A stretch of DNA of 52,213 bases, taken from contig NZ_JNYE01000053.1 of assembly GCF_000717185.1 (NCBI RefSeq), positions 1 through 52,213 of the forward strand, in the 5' to 3' direction. This DNA is from Kitasatospora phosalacinea. Lineage in GTDB: Bacteria > Actinomycetota > Actinomycetes > Streptomycetales > Streptomycetaceae. Both the position numbers and the translations under genes were made by a program. Positions 23,956 to 32,397 of this stretch are shown one piece after another. A model generated the notes under the pieces. The model saw only the letters and a list, made by a program, of their open reading frames with translations. It searched no databases and was not told where the DNA came from. Position 1 is the first letter of the stretch; the number at the start of each line of letters is the position of its first letter.

Positions 23956-26181
23956 ATGGCCGACCACCGCCACCACTGGGTGCGGGCACCGCACCGCGCC
24001 GCCCGCACCCGGGCCCGCGCCGAGCTGCCGCTGCCCCCCGCCCTGGCCGCCGCCCCGGCCGCCGTCAGCGCGGACCGGCGCCTGCGCGGCCCGTACACCG
24101 CCGTCGGCACGCTGCTGCGCGCCCTGGTGCCGGACGCCCTGGAGCGCTGCCCCGAGGCCGTCCGGCGGCACGACGTGGAGATCCTCACCACCACCCCGGA
24201 GCTGCGCGGCGTCGTCCCCGCCACCCGCGAGACGCTGACCTCGCTCGCCGTCCCGAAGGAGCGCACCCGCTACTACTCGCGGCTGCGCACCCTGCGGATC
24301 GCGAACGGCCTGGTCGAGTTCCTCACCGCCTACGCCCGCGCCCTCGGCCCGGGCCCGCACACCCTGGTCGTCGAGGACGTCCACCGCGCCGACCCGACCG
24401 ACGGCGAGTTCCTCGCCGTCCTGCTGCGCCGGATGGACCCGGCCCTGCTGACCGTCGTGGTCGGCACCGACGACGGCCCGCCGGACGCCGCGAGCAGCCC
24501 CGCCGAACCGCTCGCCCCCGCCCTCGCCGCGCACTGCGCCCGCACCGACGCCACCGGAGGGCCCGAACCCGTCCCCGAACGCGGCGCCGAGCTGGCCGCC
24601 CGCTACGTCCACGAGGACGGCACCACCGACGACCCGGCGGCGGCCCGCGCCCACGCCGAACTCCCCGCCCCGCAGCGGCACGCCCTGCACGACGCCCGGC
24701 GCCGCGAACTCGAAGCCCTGGACGAGCCCTCGCTGCGCCTCGGCGCCCTGCTCTGGCACGCCGAACAGGGCAGCGACGCGGCCGGCCTCGGCGCCGACCT
24801 GCTGCGCGAGGCCGCCAACCTCTGCTGCGACCTGGGCTTCTACGACGCCGTCCTGGACTACGGGACGCGCGGCGCCGCCCTGGTCGACCACGCCACCCAC
24901 CCCGTCCACTGGTGGACGTTCATCGCCAAGCCCGCCACCGCCCTGGCCGCCCTGGAGCGCACCGACGGGATCCTCCCGTACTACGAGGAGGCCCGCGCCA
25001 CCAGTACCGACCCCGACATCCACCTGCAGTGCGCGTACGGCACCGCGATGCTCTACACCCGCTTCCTGACCGGCGAGCACCGCGACTACCGGCTCGCCCG
25101 CGGCTGGATCAACACCGCCATCGCCCTGGCGGGCCAGCACCCCGAACCCAAGGAACGCGCCTTCCGCACCGCCTTCAACCGCAACGGCCTCGCCCTGATC
25201 GAGGTCCGCGAGGGCCGCCCCGAGGCCGCCCTCGCCCTGCTGGGCGCCTGCATCGCCGCCCTCGACGCCCTCCTCGCCCCCGGCGAACACGCCCTGCACC
25301 GCTCCGTCCTGGTCCACAACCGGGCCCAGGTGCACGCCGGACTCGGCCGCCACGAGGACGCCGTCGCCGACTACACCGCGGTGATCGCCGTCGACCCCAA
25401 CTACGCCGAGTACCACTTCGACCGCGGCATCGTGCTGCGCCGCACCGGCCGCCTGGACGAGGCGCTCGCCGACTTCGAAGCCGCCGTCCGGCTCTCCCCG
25501 CCGTTCCCCGAGGCGTACTACAACCGGGCCGACGTGCGGGCCGAACTCGGCGACGTCAAGGGCGCGGTGGACGACTTCGGGTACGTCCTCGAACTCGACC
25601 CGGCGTTCGTCGACGCCCGCCTCAACCGGGCCAGCCTGCTCGCCGAACTCGACGAGACCGCCGCCGCCCGCCAGGACGTCGAAGCCGGCCTCGCCACCGC
25701 CCCCGACCACCCCCAACTCCTCGCCCTGAAAGCCCAGTTGCTCGCCGCCGAGGGCTACGCCGAGCAGGCCGCGGCCGCCTGCACCGCCGCGCTGGCCGCC
25801 GACCCGGAGTTCGCCCCCGCCTGGGCCCTGCGCGGCGAACTCGCCTACGCCGCAGGAGACTTCGACGCCGCCGCGGCCGACCTGGAACGCGCCGTCGCCC
25901 TCGACGACGACCCCGGCATCCGCTTCAACCTGGCCGTCGCCTACCACGACTGCGCCCGCGACACCGAAGCCGTCGCCCTGCTCGACGCCGTCGTCACCGA
26001 GACCGCCGACCCCGCCGCCCACCTCCAACGCGCCAAGTCCCTGCACCGCCTGGCCCGTTCCGCCAACGCCGAGACCGGCCTCCTGCTCGCCGCCGTCACC
26101 GACCTCGTCCTCGCCGCGGGCGCCGACGACCCCGAACTCGCCGCCGAAGCCGGCCAGTTGCTCGCCGAACTGCGCACCTGA
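23956..26181 (+). CDS. TPR protein with degenerate STAND/AAA-like N-terminal region
   Basis: A 741-residue cytosolic protein. Residues ~100-175 (ANGLVEFLTAYARALG, LVVEDVHRADPTDGEFLAVL, LLRRMDPALLTVVVGTDD) look like the Walker B and following strands of LAL/STAND ATPases, but there is no GxxxxGK[ST] P-loop in the protein, so it probably does not hydrolyse ATP. From ~270 to the end run helical repeats; six or more canonical TPRs are clear between ~450 and 690 (NYAEYHFDRGIVLRRTGRLD, PEAYYNRADVRAELGDVKGA). It follows the M50 gene by 106 bp in the same direction and shares its terminator. Likely a scaffold, chaperone or sensor for the peptide system. I know no characterised homolog. Confidence 0.72.
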   Translation: MADHRHHWVRAPHRAARTRARAELPLPPALAAAPAAVSADRRLRGPYTAVGTLLRALVPDALERCPEAVRRHDVEILTTTPELRGVVPATRETLTSLAVPKERTRYYSRLRTLRIANGLVEFLTAYARALGPGPHTLVVEDVHRADPTDGEFLAVLLRRMDPALLTVVVGTDDGPPDAASSPAEPLAPALAAHCARTDATGGPEPVPERGAELAARYVHEDGTTDDPAAARAHAELPAPQRHALHDARRRELEALDEPSLRLGALLWHAEQGSDAAGLGADLLREAANLCCDLGFYDAVLDYGTRGAALVDHATHPVHWWTFIAKPATALAALERTDGILPYYEEARATSTDPDIHLQCAYGTAMLYTRFLTGEHRDYRLARGWINTAIALAGQHPEPKERAFRTAFNRNGLALIEVREGRPEAALALLGACIAALDALLAPGEHALHRSVLVHNRAQVHAGLGRHEDAVADYTAVIAVDPNYAEYHFDRGIVLRRTGRLDEALADFEAAVRLSPPFPEAYYNRADVRAELGDVKGAVDDFGYVLELDPAFVDARLNRASLLAELDETAAARQDVEAGLATAPDHPQLLALKAQLLAAEGYAEQAAAACTAALAADPEFAPAWALRGELAYAAGDFDAAAADLERAVALDDDPGIRFNLAVAYHDCARDTEAVALLDAVVTETADPAAHLQRAKSLHRLARSANAETGLLLAAVTDLVLAAGADDPELAAEAGQLLAELRT

Positions 26182-26279
26182 CCCCGAACGCCCGAATGAC
26201 CCCGAACGACCCCGAACGCCCGAACGACCCCGAACGCCCGAACGACCCCGAACGCCCGAGCTGCTCCGAACGCCCGAGC
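26180..26279 (+). repeat. 18-bp tandem repeats after the TPR gene
   Basis: About five copies of the 18-mer GACCCCGAACGCCCGAAC (26180-26197, 26208-26225, 26226-26243, 26244-26261 and a variant at 26262-26279), plus a 10-bp partial copy at 26198. They begin at the TPR gene's stop codon and abut the terminator. Confidence 0.85.
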
Positions 26280-26310
26280 GGCCCGGACCGCACCACGTGC
26301 GGTCCGGGCC
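26280..26310. terminator. Bidirectional terminator between TPR and MMPL genes
   Basis: GGCCCGGACCGCA (26280-26292) pairs perfectly with TGCGGTCCGGGCC (26298-26310) over a 5-nt loop. It lies between two convergent genes and can serve both. Confidence 0.82.
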
Positions 26311-26356
26311 CCTGGCGCGCCTACCAGCCCATCTACCAGCCCGCCTACCAGTCCGG

Positions 26357-28555
26357 CTACCCGGCCGACTCCCGGACCGGGACGTCCGCCGTTCCGGCCG
26401 GAGCCGACGGCGCCTGCTCCGGCGCCGGTCGCAGCGGCCACCAGAGCGATCGGCCGAGCAGCGCCGCCACCGCCGGGACGACCACCAGCGAGAGCAGCAG
26501 CGCGGAGAGCAGGATCCCGAGCGTCAGCGCGAAGGCGATCTGCTCGCTGCCGGGCGTGGTGGCCAGGCTGGCGAACGAACCGCCCAGCACCAGCCCGGCG
26601 GTGGCGACGGCGGGCGCGGTGTGCCGGACGGCGCGGGCCACGGCGGCCCGGGCCGGGCCGGGGCGGCGCATCTCCTCGCGGATCCGGTCGGTGATCAGGA
26701 TGTTGTAGTCGGTGCCCAGCGCCACCACGAACAGGAACAGCACCAGCGGCAGGGTGAAGGCGACGCCGGGCCGGTCCAGCAGGTGCTGGAACACCAGGGT
26801 GGCGCTGCCCAGCGTGGCGGCGAACCCGAGCCCGACCGAGAGCAGCAGCGCCGCCGGGGCGAGCAGGCTGCGCAGGAGCAGCAGCAGGATCAGCGCGATC
26901 AGCGCGGCCGCGACCGGGAACACCACCAGCAGGTCGCGGTCGACCGCGTCCGCCACGTCGGCGAACACCGCCGCGGTACCGCCGACGTGGGCGCTCGTCC
27001 CGGCGGGGGAGTGGGCGGCGACGGCGGCCCGCAGCGGGCCGGACACCAGGGCGCGGGCCTGCTCGCCCTGCGGGTCGGCGGTGGGGTAGACGTCGATCCG
27101 GACGGCCCGGCCGTCCGCGCTGCCCACCGGGTCGGCGACCTGCCCGACGCCCGGCACGTCGCCGAGCGCCCGGGCCAGGCCGGAGAAGGCGGCGGGGTCG
27201 ACGGCGCCGCCCCCGTCGGCGGTGGCGTACACGGTGGCCGGGTCGGACACGCCCGCCGGCAGGGAACGGGAGATCTCGGCGGCGGTGGCGGCCGCGGGCG
27301 TCCCGGAGGAGCCGCCGAGGCCGTAGTCCATCCGCATCCCGACCAGGCCCGCGGCCAGCGCGCCGAGCAGCGCGACGGAGGCCAGCAGCGCGGCCGCGGG
27401 ACGGCTGGCCACCAGCTCGCCGAGGCGCGCCGCGACGCCCGGGCGCGGCTCCCGCCGCAGCGCGCGCGAGGGCCAGAACATGCCGCGCCCGCAGGCACCG
27501 AGCAGCGCGGGCATCAGGGTCAGGCTGCCCAGCAGCATCACCAGCACGGCGACGGCGATCGCCGGGCCGAGCGAGCGGAACTGGCCGAACCCGGCGACGC
27601 CCAGGGTGGCGAACGCGGCGACGATGGTCAGCGCGGCCGAGGTGATCGCGGTGCCGACCCGCCCGGACACCTCGGCGGCGACCGAGCGGGCGGGCGCGTC
27701 CGGGCGGGCCCGCAGCACCTCGCGGAACCGGAACAGCAGGAACAGCAGGTAGTCGACGCCGATGCCGAGCAGCACCACCGAGATCAGGCCCGGGGTGGAG
27801 GCGTCCAGCCGCAGGCCGGTGAGCTCGGCCAGGCCCGCCACCGCGCCGCCCGCCGCGCCGCCGATCAGGGTCACCGCGAGCAGCGGCAGCACGGCGGCCA
27901 GGACGCTGCGGAACACCAGCACGTTGAGCAGCACGATCAGTCCGACGACCAGGGCGCCGCCGACGGCGGACGCCGTCCGGTTCGCGTCGGCGCCGTCCGC
28001 GGCCTCGGCCAGGTTGCCGGTGAAGCCGGTGCGCATCCCGGCCGCGGCGAACCGCTCCCGGGCGGAGTCCCGGAACGCCCGGTAGACGTCCTGCACGCCC
28101 TCGTCGGCGGCGTTTCCGGCCAGTTCGACGGCCAGCAGTTCGAAGCCGCCGTCCGGGGCGACCATCGCGGGCGCCACCTGCGGGGTCTGCGAGCGGTCGG
28201 TCACCAGGAAGGCCGGCTCGTCGCCCTTGCGCGGCATCACCACCCGCTGCCGGGCCAGCCCGGCCGCCTCGGCGTCGATCCGCTGCCGGTCGGCGTCCGT
28301 CAGCGCGGCGCCGTCGGCGCGGGCGACCAGCACCGTGACGGTGGTGGCGTCGGGCCGCAGCCCGAAGTGCTCCTCGGCGATCCGCAGCGCCGCCGCCGAG
28401 TCGTAGCGCGCGGGCAGGAAGTCCGCGGTGCTGCTCCCGGTGACCCGGGCGAACAGCACCGGGGAGACCCCGGCCAGCGCGACCCCGAGCACCGCCCACA
28501 GGGCGATCACCTTCCAGGCGTGTCTGGTGGAGAATCCGGTCAGTGCGCGGATCAC
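26357..28555 (-). CDS. MMPL/RND-family transporter
   Basis: A 732-residue membrane protein of the MMPL family (relatives export lipids, siderophores or drugs using proton motive force). Two halves of roughly six helices are visible, each with an extracytoplasmic domain. Typical stretches are LISVVLLGIGVDYLLFLLFR and LVLFLFVVALGTDYNILITD, whose GxDY motifs are the MMPL proton-relay signatures. The start is GTG 28555, with GGAGGG upstream; the longer reading is non-homologous arginine-rich sequence. It is divergent from a two-component system across 286 bp, so it may be induced by that system, sensing envelope stress or the exported compound. Confidence 0.92.
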   Translation of the reverse strand: MIRALTGFSTRHAWKVIALWAVLGVALAGVSPVLFARVTGSSTADFLPARYDSAAALRIAEEHFGLRPDATTVTVLVARADGAALTDADRQRIDAEAAGLARQRVVMPRKGDEPAFLVTDRSQTPQVAPAMVAPDGGFELLAVELAGNAADEGVQDVYRAFRDSARERFAAAGMRTGFTGNLAEAADGADANRTASAVGGALVVGLIVLLNVLVFRSVLAAVLPLLAVTLIGGAAGGAVAGLAELTGLRLDASTPGLISVVLLGIGVDYLLFLLFRFREVLRARPDAPARSVAAEVSGRVGTAITSAALTIVAAFATLGVAGFGQFRSLGPAIAVAVLVMLLGSLTLMPALLGACGRGMFWPSRALRREPRPGVAARLGELVASRPAAALLASVALLGALAAGLVGMRMDYGLGGSSGTPAAATAAEISRSLPAGVSDPATVYATADGGGAVDPAAFSGLARALGDVPGVGQVADPVGSADGRAVRIDVYPTADPQGEQARALVSGPLRAAVAAHSPAGTSAHVGGTAAVFADVADAVDRDLLVVFPVAAALIALILLLLLRSLLAPAALLLSVGLGFAATLGSATLVFQHLLDRPGVAFTLPLVLFLFVVALGTDYNILITDRIREEMRRPGPARAAVARAVRHTAPAVATAGLVLGGSFASLATTPGSEQIAFALTLGILLSALLLSLVVVPAVAALLGRSLWWPLRPAPEQAPSAPAGTADVPVRESAG

Positions 28556-28841
28556 GGTCGCCCTCCGTCTGCGTGGCTGCTGGTGGACGGCGGTCGCCGC
28601 CCGATGACAGACCATCAGCCCGGGTGCCCCCGCGGCGTCGGGGCGACGGACGATCCGCACCGGGGCCCGCGGGCCCCCACCGCCCCCGCACCCGGGACCA
28701 CGCTCCCAGGACCGCTCGCCCCGGGAGGGGACGTCCGCCCCGTCGGGCCGGTGCCAGAATGAGGGCATCGGGGCTGGTCAGTGGCAGCGCGGCCGCACCC
28801 GGGGACACCGGCGGGACACCAGCGGGACACGGGGGACGGAC

Positions 28842-30119
28842 ATGGGACGACCACAGCAGGAGCCGGGCACCGCGGCGGCGCGGGACGGCGTGCCGTGGAC
28901 CCACGCCGACGCCCTGGTGGCGGTGGCCGCGGGCGTGCTCGACGCGGTCGGCAACCTGCTGTTCGGCGCGCTGGACGGCGAACGGGGGCCGGGTCTGCCC
29001 GTCTTCCTGCTCGCGCTGCTGGCCGCCCTCCCGCTGCTGGCCCGGCGCAGCCGCCCGGTGCCGGCGCTCGCCGCGGTGCTGGTGCCGAGTGCCGCCGCCG
29101 ACCTGCTCGGCCCCGGGACGCCGCACTTCGGGGTGGTCCTGACGGTCGCGCTGTACTCGGTGGCCCGGGTGAGCAGCCCCGCCACGACCGCCGCGGCCGT
29201 CCTGGCCACCTCGGTGGCGACCGTCCTCGGCCAGGGCCACTTCCGGGTACCGGCCTGGGACGTGGCGGTGTCCGCCCCGTGCTCCGCGCTGCTGGTCGCC
29301 GCCGCCGGACTCGCGGTCGCCCGCTGGCAGCGCGAGGTCGCGGCCAACCGGCAGCTGCTCGCCGACCGCGCGGTGGCCGAGGAGCGCCGCCGGATCGCCC
29401 GGGAGCTGCACGACGTCGTCGCCCACCACATCACCACCATGCAGCTGATGGCGGGCGGCGCCCGCGCCAACCTCGCCGACCCCGAGGTGGTCCGGGACGC
29501 CCTGGTCACCCTGGAGTCCTCCGGCCGCCTCGCGCTGCGCGAGATGCGCCAACTCCTCGACGTCCTACGGGCCGGCGACGAACCGGACGCCGTCCCGCCC
29601 GCCCCGCAACCGGGCGCCGACGACCTGCCCCGCCTGCTGGAGGAGTCCCGCCGGGCCGGGCTGCCCGCCGACCTCACCGTGCGCGGCGAGGCCCGCCCGC
29701 TGCCGCCCGCCCTCGGCCTGACGGTGTTCCGGATCGTCCAGGAGGCCCTGACCAACGCCCGCAAGCACGCCGGCCCGGCCCGCGCCACCGTCCACCTCAC
29801 CTACCGCCCCGACCTGCTCACCGTGCACGTCCGCAACGACGGCCCCGCCCCCGCCCCCACCCGCCCCCCGGCCGACCGCGGCGGCCACGGCCTGATCGGC
29901 ATGCGCGAACGCGCCGCCCTCCACGGCGGCACCCTCACCGCCACCCCCCACCCCGACGGCGGCTTCGCCGTCCACGCCGAACTCCCGCTCCCCGCCGACG
30001 AATCCGCCGAGCAGTCGGCCCAACTGCCCTCCTCACCCCCTCAATCGCCCGGCCCGTCCCCCCAACTCCCTTCCCCCTCCGGTGCGTCCACCAGCCCCTC
30101 CACGGAGGCCCTCCGATGA
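28842..30119 (+). CDS. NarL-type sensor histidine kinase (HisKA_3)
   Basis: A 425-residue kinase. About four membrane helices occupy residues ~25-160, with little extracytoplasmic sequence, so it probably senses signals within the membrane. The HisKA_3 dimerisation helix has RRRIARELHDVVAHHITTM (His190). The ATPase domain has FRIVQEALTNARKHA (N box) and GGHGLIGMRERA (G box). The C-terminal ~45 residues are a Ser/Pro-rich tail. ATG 28842 is preceded by GGGGGA. Its TGA overlaps the response regulator start (ATGA). It is divergent from the MMPL transporter, suggesting a pump-regulating pair. Confidence 0.92.
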   Translation: MGRPQQEPGTAAARDGVPWTHADALVAVAAGVLDAVGNLLFGALDGERGPGLPVFLLALLAALPLLARRSRPVPALAAVLVPSAAADLLGPGTPHFGVVLTVALYSVARVSSPATTAAAVLATSVATVLGQGHFRVPAWDVAVSAPCSALLVAAAGLAVARWQREVAANRQLLADRAVAEERRRIARELHDVVAHHITTMQLMAGGARANLADPEVVRDALVTLESSGRLALREMRQLLDVLRAGDEPDAVPPAPQPGADDLPRLLEESRRAGLPADLTVRGEARPLPPALGLTVFRIVQEALTNARKHAGPARATVHLTYRPDLLTVHVRNDGPAPAPTRPPADRGGHGLIGMRERAALHGGTLTATPHPDGGFAVHAELPLPADESAEQSAQLPSSPPQSPGPSPQLPSPSGASTSPSTEALR

Positions 30120-30799
30120 CCCCGATCCGCATCCTGGTCGCCGACGACCAGCCGCTGGTGCGCCGCGGCCTCTGCCTGATCCTCTCGCCCGACCCCGCCT
30201 TCACGGTCGTCGGCGAGGCCGGGAACGGCGCCGAAGCCGTCGAACTCGCCCGCCGGCTGCGCCCCGACGTGGTGGTGATGGACATCCGGATGCCCGTCCT
30301 CGACGGCGTCGACGCGACCCGCGAACTCGCCCGGGCCCTCCCGGACTGCCGGGTCCTCGCGCTCAGCACCTTCGACCTCGACGAGTACGTGGTCGCCGCG
30401 CTCCGGGCCGGTGCCTGCGGCTTCCTCCCCAAGGACGTCTCGCCGGAGGAGCTCGCCGCGGCGATCCGCACCGTCCGCACCGGCGAGGCGGTGGTCGCCC
30501 CGCGCCTGCTGACCCGCCTGATCTCCACCTACGTCCGCACCCCCGCCCCCGCGACCCCGCATCCGGCCCCCGCCTCCGCCTCCGCCGATCTCACCCCCCG
30601 CGAGACCGAGGTCTGGCGCCTGATCGCGACCGGTCTCGACAACGACGCCATCGCGGGCGCCCTCGACCTCAGCCGTTCCACCGTCAAGAACCACATCACC
30701 TCCCTCTTCGCGAAGCTCGACGTCCGCGACCGGGCCCAGGCCGTGATCGCCGCCTACGAGTCCGGCCTGGTCGCCGCGGGGGCCGCGGGCGGCGGGTGA
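30116..30799 (+). CDS. NarL/FixJ-family response regulator
   Basis: A 227-residue partner of the upstream kinase. The receiver domain (1-120) has the acidic pair in VADDQ, phospho-acceptor Asp56 in VVVMDIRMPVLDG, Thr/Ser in LALSTFD and Lys in GFLPKDVS. A ~30-residue Pro/Ala linker leads to a LuxR-type HTH (LTPRETEVWRLIATGLDN ... STVKNHITSLFAKL). Translation is coupled to the kinase by the 4-bp overlap, with GGAGG in the kinase end. A weak inverted repeat (GGTCAGGG/CCCTGACC, 30804-30843) follows and may terminate transcription. Confidence 0.93.
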   Translation: MTPIRILVADDQPLVRRGLCLILSPDPAFTVVGEAGNGAEAVELARRLRPDVVVMDIRMPVLDGVDATRELARALPDCRVLALSTFDLDEYVVAALRAGACGFLPKDVSPEELAAAIRTVRTGEAVVAPRLLTRLISTYVRTPAPATPHPAPASASADLTPRETEVWRLIATGLDNDAIAGALDLSRSTVKNHITSLFAKLDVRDRAQAVIAAYESGLVAAGAAGGG

Positions 30800-30988
30800 G
30801 CGCGGTCAGGGTCAGCCAGGCGTTGCCCCGGAACTCCCTGACCGGGGCGGGAACACCAGGGGTCGGGCCGGCCGTGGGGCCGGACGACCCCGTACGGGCC
30901 GGGCCGGAACGAGACCGGCCGACCCGAGCGCGCCCCCACGAAGACCGTCCCCTGATGGCAAGGCTCACCCGACCCCGTGGAGTCCCCC

Positions 30989-31656
30989 GTGCACAGGCCC
31001 TCCCGTCGTACCGTCCTCGGCGCCGCCCTCACCGCCGCCGCCACGCTGCCCCGCACCAGCGAGCTCTTTCAACGGCGACCCGGACGAGTGGTGAGCCGAC
31101 TGCCGTTGACGGGCGTTCGGTCTGCTGGATCTCGCCAGCAGGCCGAATACCGTGCGCCCGCACTGTCACCTGATCGGTGGCCGAGTTGAAAGAGCTCAGT
31201 GCCTCGGCCGCGACCCTGAGCGTCTCCAGCTGGCAGCAGCGCTGGGCGCCCTCGGCGGCCGTCGACGGCCTCGCCGCGTTCGAGACCGTCGAGGACGACC
31301 GCGCCGACTCCCACCCGGCCGGTGCCCCGCACATCCGCGTCGAGGGCGACAACTTCCGCTGGAACATGCACACGGTCGACCGCGACACCTCCACCGACCG
31401 CCAGCGCCACGAGGTCACTGGCAGGCGCACGCCCGCCGGCGGCGCCGCCAACGGCACCACGGTCGACCGCCCGATGGACATCACCGTCAACGGCACCCGG
31501 ATCGCCGCCGGGCGCTCTTTCCTCCCCACCGGGAACTGGGACACCTGGGCGACCGCCTCGCTCCCGATCACCCTCAAGGCCGGGACCAACACCGTCCGCG
31601 CCACCTCCACCACCGCCGACGGCGGCCCCAACCTCGACCGGATCACCGTCCGCTGA
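30989..31656 (+). pseudogene. Remnant of a Tat-secreted polysaccharide lyase-like protein with CBM6/35 domain
   Basis: GTG 30989 opens a clear twin-arginine signal (HRPSRRTVLGAALTAAATLP). The frame is then disrupted by a 137-bp insertion-like segment. Coding resemblance resumes near 31190 with ELSASAATLSVSSW...RAFEF-type lyase sequence ending TSTDRQRHEVTG, and then jumps into the second half of a carbohydrate-binding module (NGTTVDRPMDITVNGTRIAAG ... PNLDRITVR). The catalytic core and half of the binding module are missing. It looks like a secreted plant-polysaccharide-degrading enzyme destroyed by insertion and deletion. A strong hairpin still follows its stop. The precise family (glucuronan- or alginate-lyase-like) is a guess. 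Confidence 0.6.
31061..31197. mobile_element. MITE-like 137-bp segment with 13-bp terminal inverted repeats
   Basis: GAGCTCTTTCAAC (31061-31073) is repeated exactly in inverse orientation as GTTGAAAGAGCTC (31185-31197). Inside is a second near-perfect inverted pair, TTCGGTCTGCTGG and CCAGCAGGCCGAA (one mismatch), around 31117-31148. No transposase fits within. It interrupts a polysaccharide-lyase-like gene just after the Tat signal. No convincing target-site duplication is visible. A small inverted segment or a non-autonomous element are both possible. Confidence 0.45.
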
Positions 31657-31660
31657 CGGT

Positions 31661-31705
31661 GGGGGCACCGGGACCTCGCCGTCGTACGCGGGGCCCGGTG
31701 CCCCC
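31661..31705 (+). terminator. Terminator after the lyase remnant
   Basis: GGGGGCACCGGG (31661-31672) pairs with CCCGGTGCCCCC (31694-31705), a perfect 12-bp stem, 4 bp after the remnant's stop codon. Confidence 0.75.
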
Positions 31706-31724
31706 TCACAGCTCCGGCCGCGCC

Positions 31725-31759
31725 GGCCGGTCTCGCCGTCCAGGGCGGCGAGACCGGCC
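31725..31759. terminator. Second strong hairpin behind the lyase remnant
   Basis: GGCCGGTCTCGCCG (31725-31738) pairs with CGGCGAGACCGGCC (31746-31759), a perfect 14-bp stem with a 7-nt loop. It may be a tandem terminator, or the terminator of a leftward gene that has since been lost. Confidence 0.6.
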
Positions 31760-32177
31760 CGTACGGCCTTCGGGCCTTCGAGCGCGTCCTCCTCCGGTCC
31801 CGCCGCCGCCCCGGAAGAACTGCGCTTCGTCCTACGGGACCTGGGCGTCCGTCGGCTGATCGCCACGTGCGCCGCCCGGCGAGCAGATCGGGTTCCTTCC
31901 CCGGAGAGCCGCCCCGTTGCAGGGGCGCTTCCGGGAGTCGGGGCCCGGACGGGGCGAGATCCGACGCATCGAGGTGGCCGCCGTGAACGACCTGCCCTTC
32001 CCGCGCGCCCACCGAGCCGGCCGATTCGGACGCCGTCACTGCCCCCGATGCGGAGCATCCAATTCCCCTTCGGGCAGAACTCTGGCCGTCCCCGCACCTG
32101 TTGATGGACACTCAGATCGTCGCGCGTGGTGCAGCAGGCCGCACCGCCGGTCGGTCCCTGCACGGCTGGTCCCAGAA
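31760..32177. other. 418-bp stretch without recognisable gene
   Basis: Frames are open on both strands but none gives a recognisable product. Short pieces such as EELRFVLRDLGVRRLIA (plus strand, ~31818) look protein-like and may be debris of a lost gene. Composition becomes less GC-rich towards 32040. Confidence 0.4.
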
Positions 32178-32193
32178 ATGTTAGCGCTAACAT
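32178..32193. promoter_or_regulatory. LacI-family operator palindrome upstream of the GH43 gene
   Basis: ATGTTAGCGCTAACAT is a perfect 16-bp palindrome with the central GCGC typical of LacI/GalR-family sites; related TGTTAGCGCTAACA sites are found before xylan and arabinan genes in Streptomyces. It lies 204 bp before the start of the arabinan-active enzyme. No lacI-type gene is in the window. Confidence 0.7.
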
Positions 32194-32397
32194 TCGCTGG
32201 GCCGGTTGTCGTCGGTGCCGGAGTCGTCCGTCCCGTACCGATGGTCCCAAGGGCGGAGGGAAGCCGGATCGGTTCGGTCGGCGCCCGTCGCGAGGCGGCG
32301 GCCGGGAGCGCCGACACTGCAGTGCCGGAGGTCCGCTTCCCGGCTGTGCCCGTCGACGCCGTCCCTTCCCATCCCGATCCGACAAAGGGCTTGAACA

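Noticed and set aside
22366..26181. Classification as a lanthipeptide or lasso cluster
   Set aside because: No LanB/C/M/KC-type, lasso cyclase or transglutaminase-type protease gene is present, and the precursor lacks the corresponding leader motifs.
26180..26279. Tandem repeats considered as a CRISPR array
   Set aside because: Units are 18 bp and directly adjacent, with no unique spacers and no cas genes nearby.
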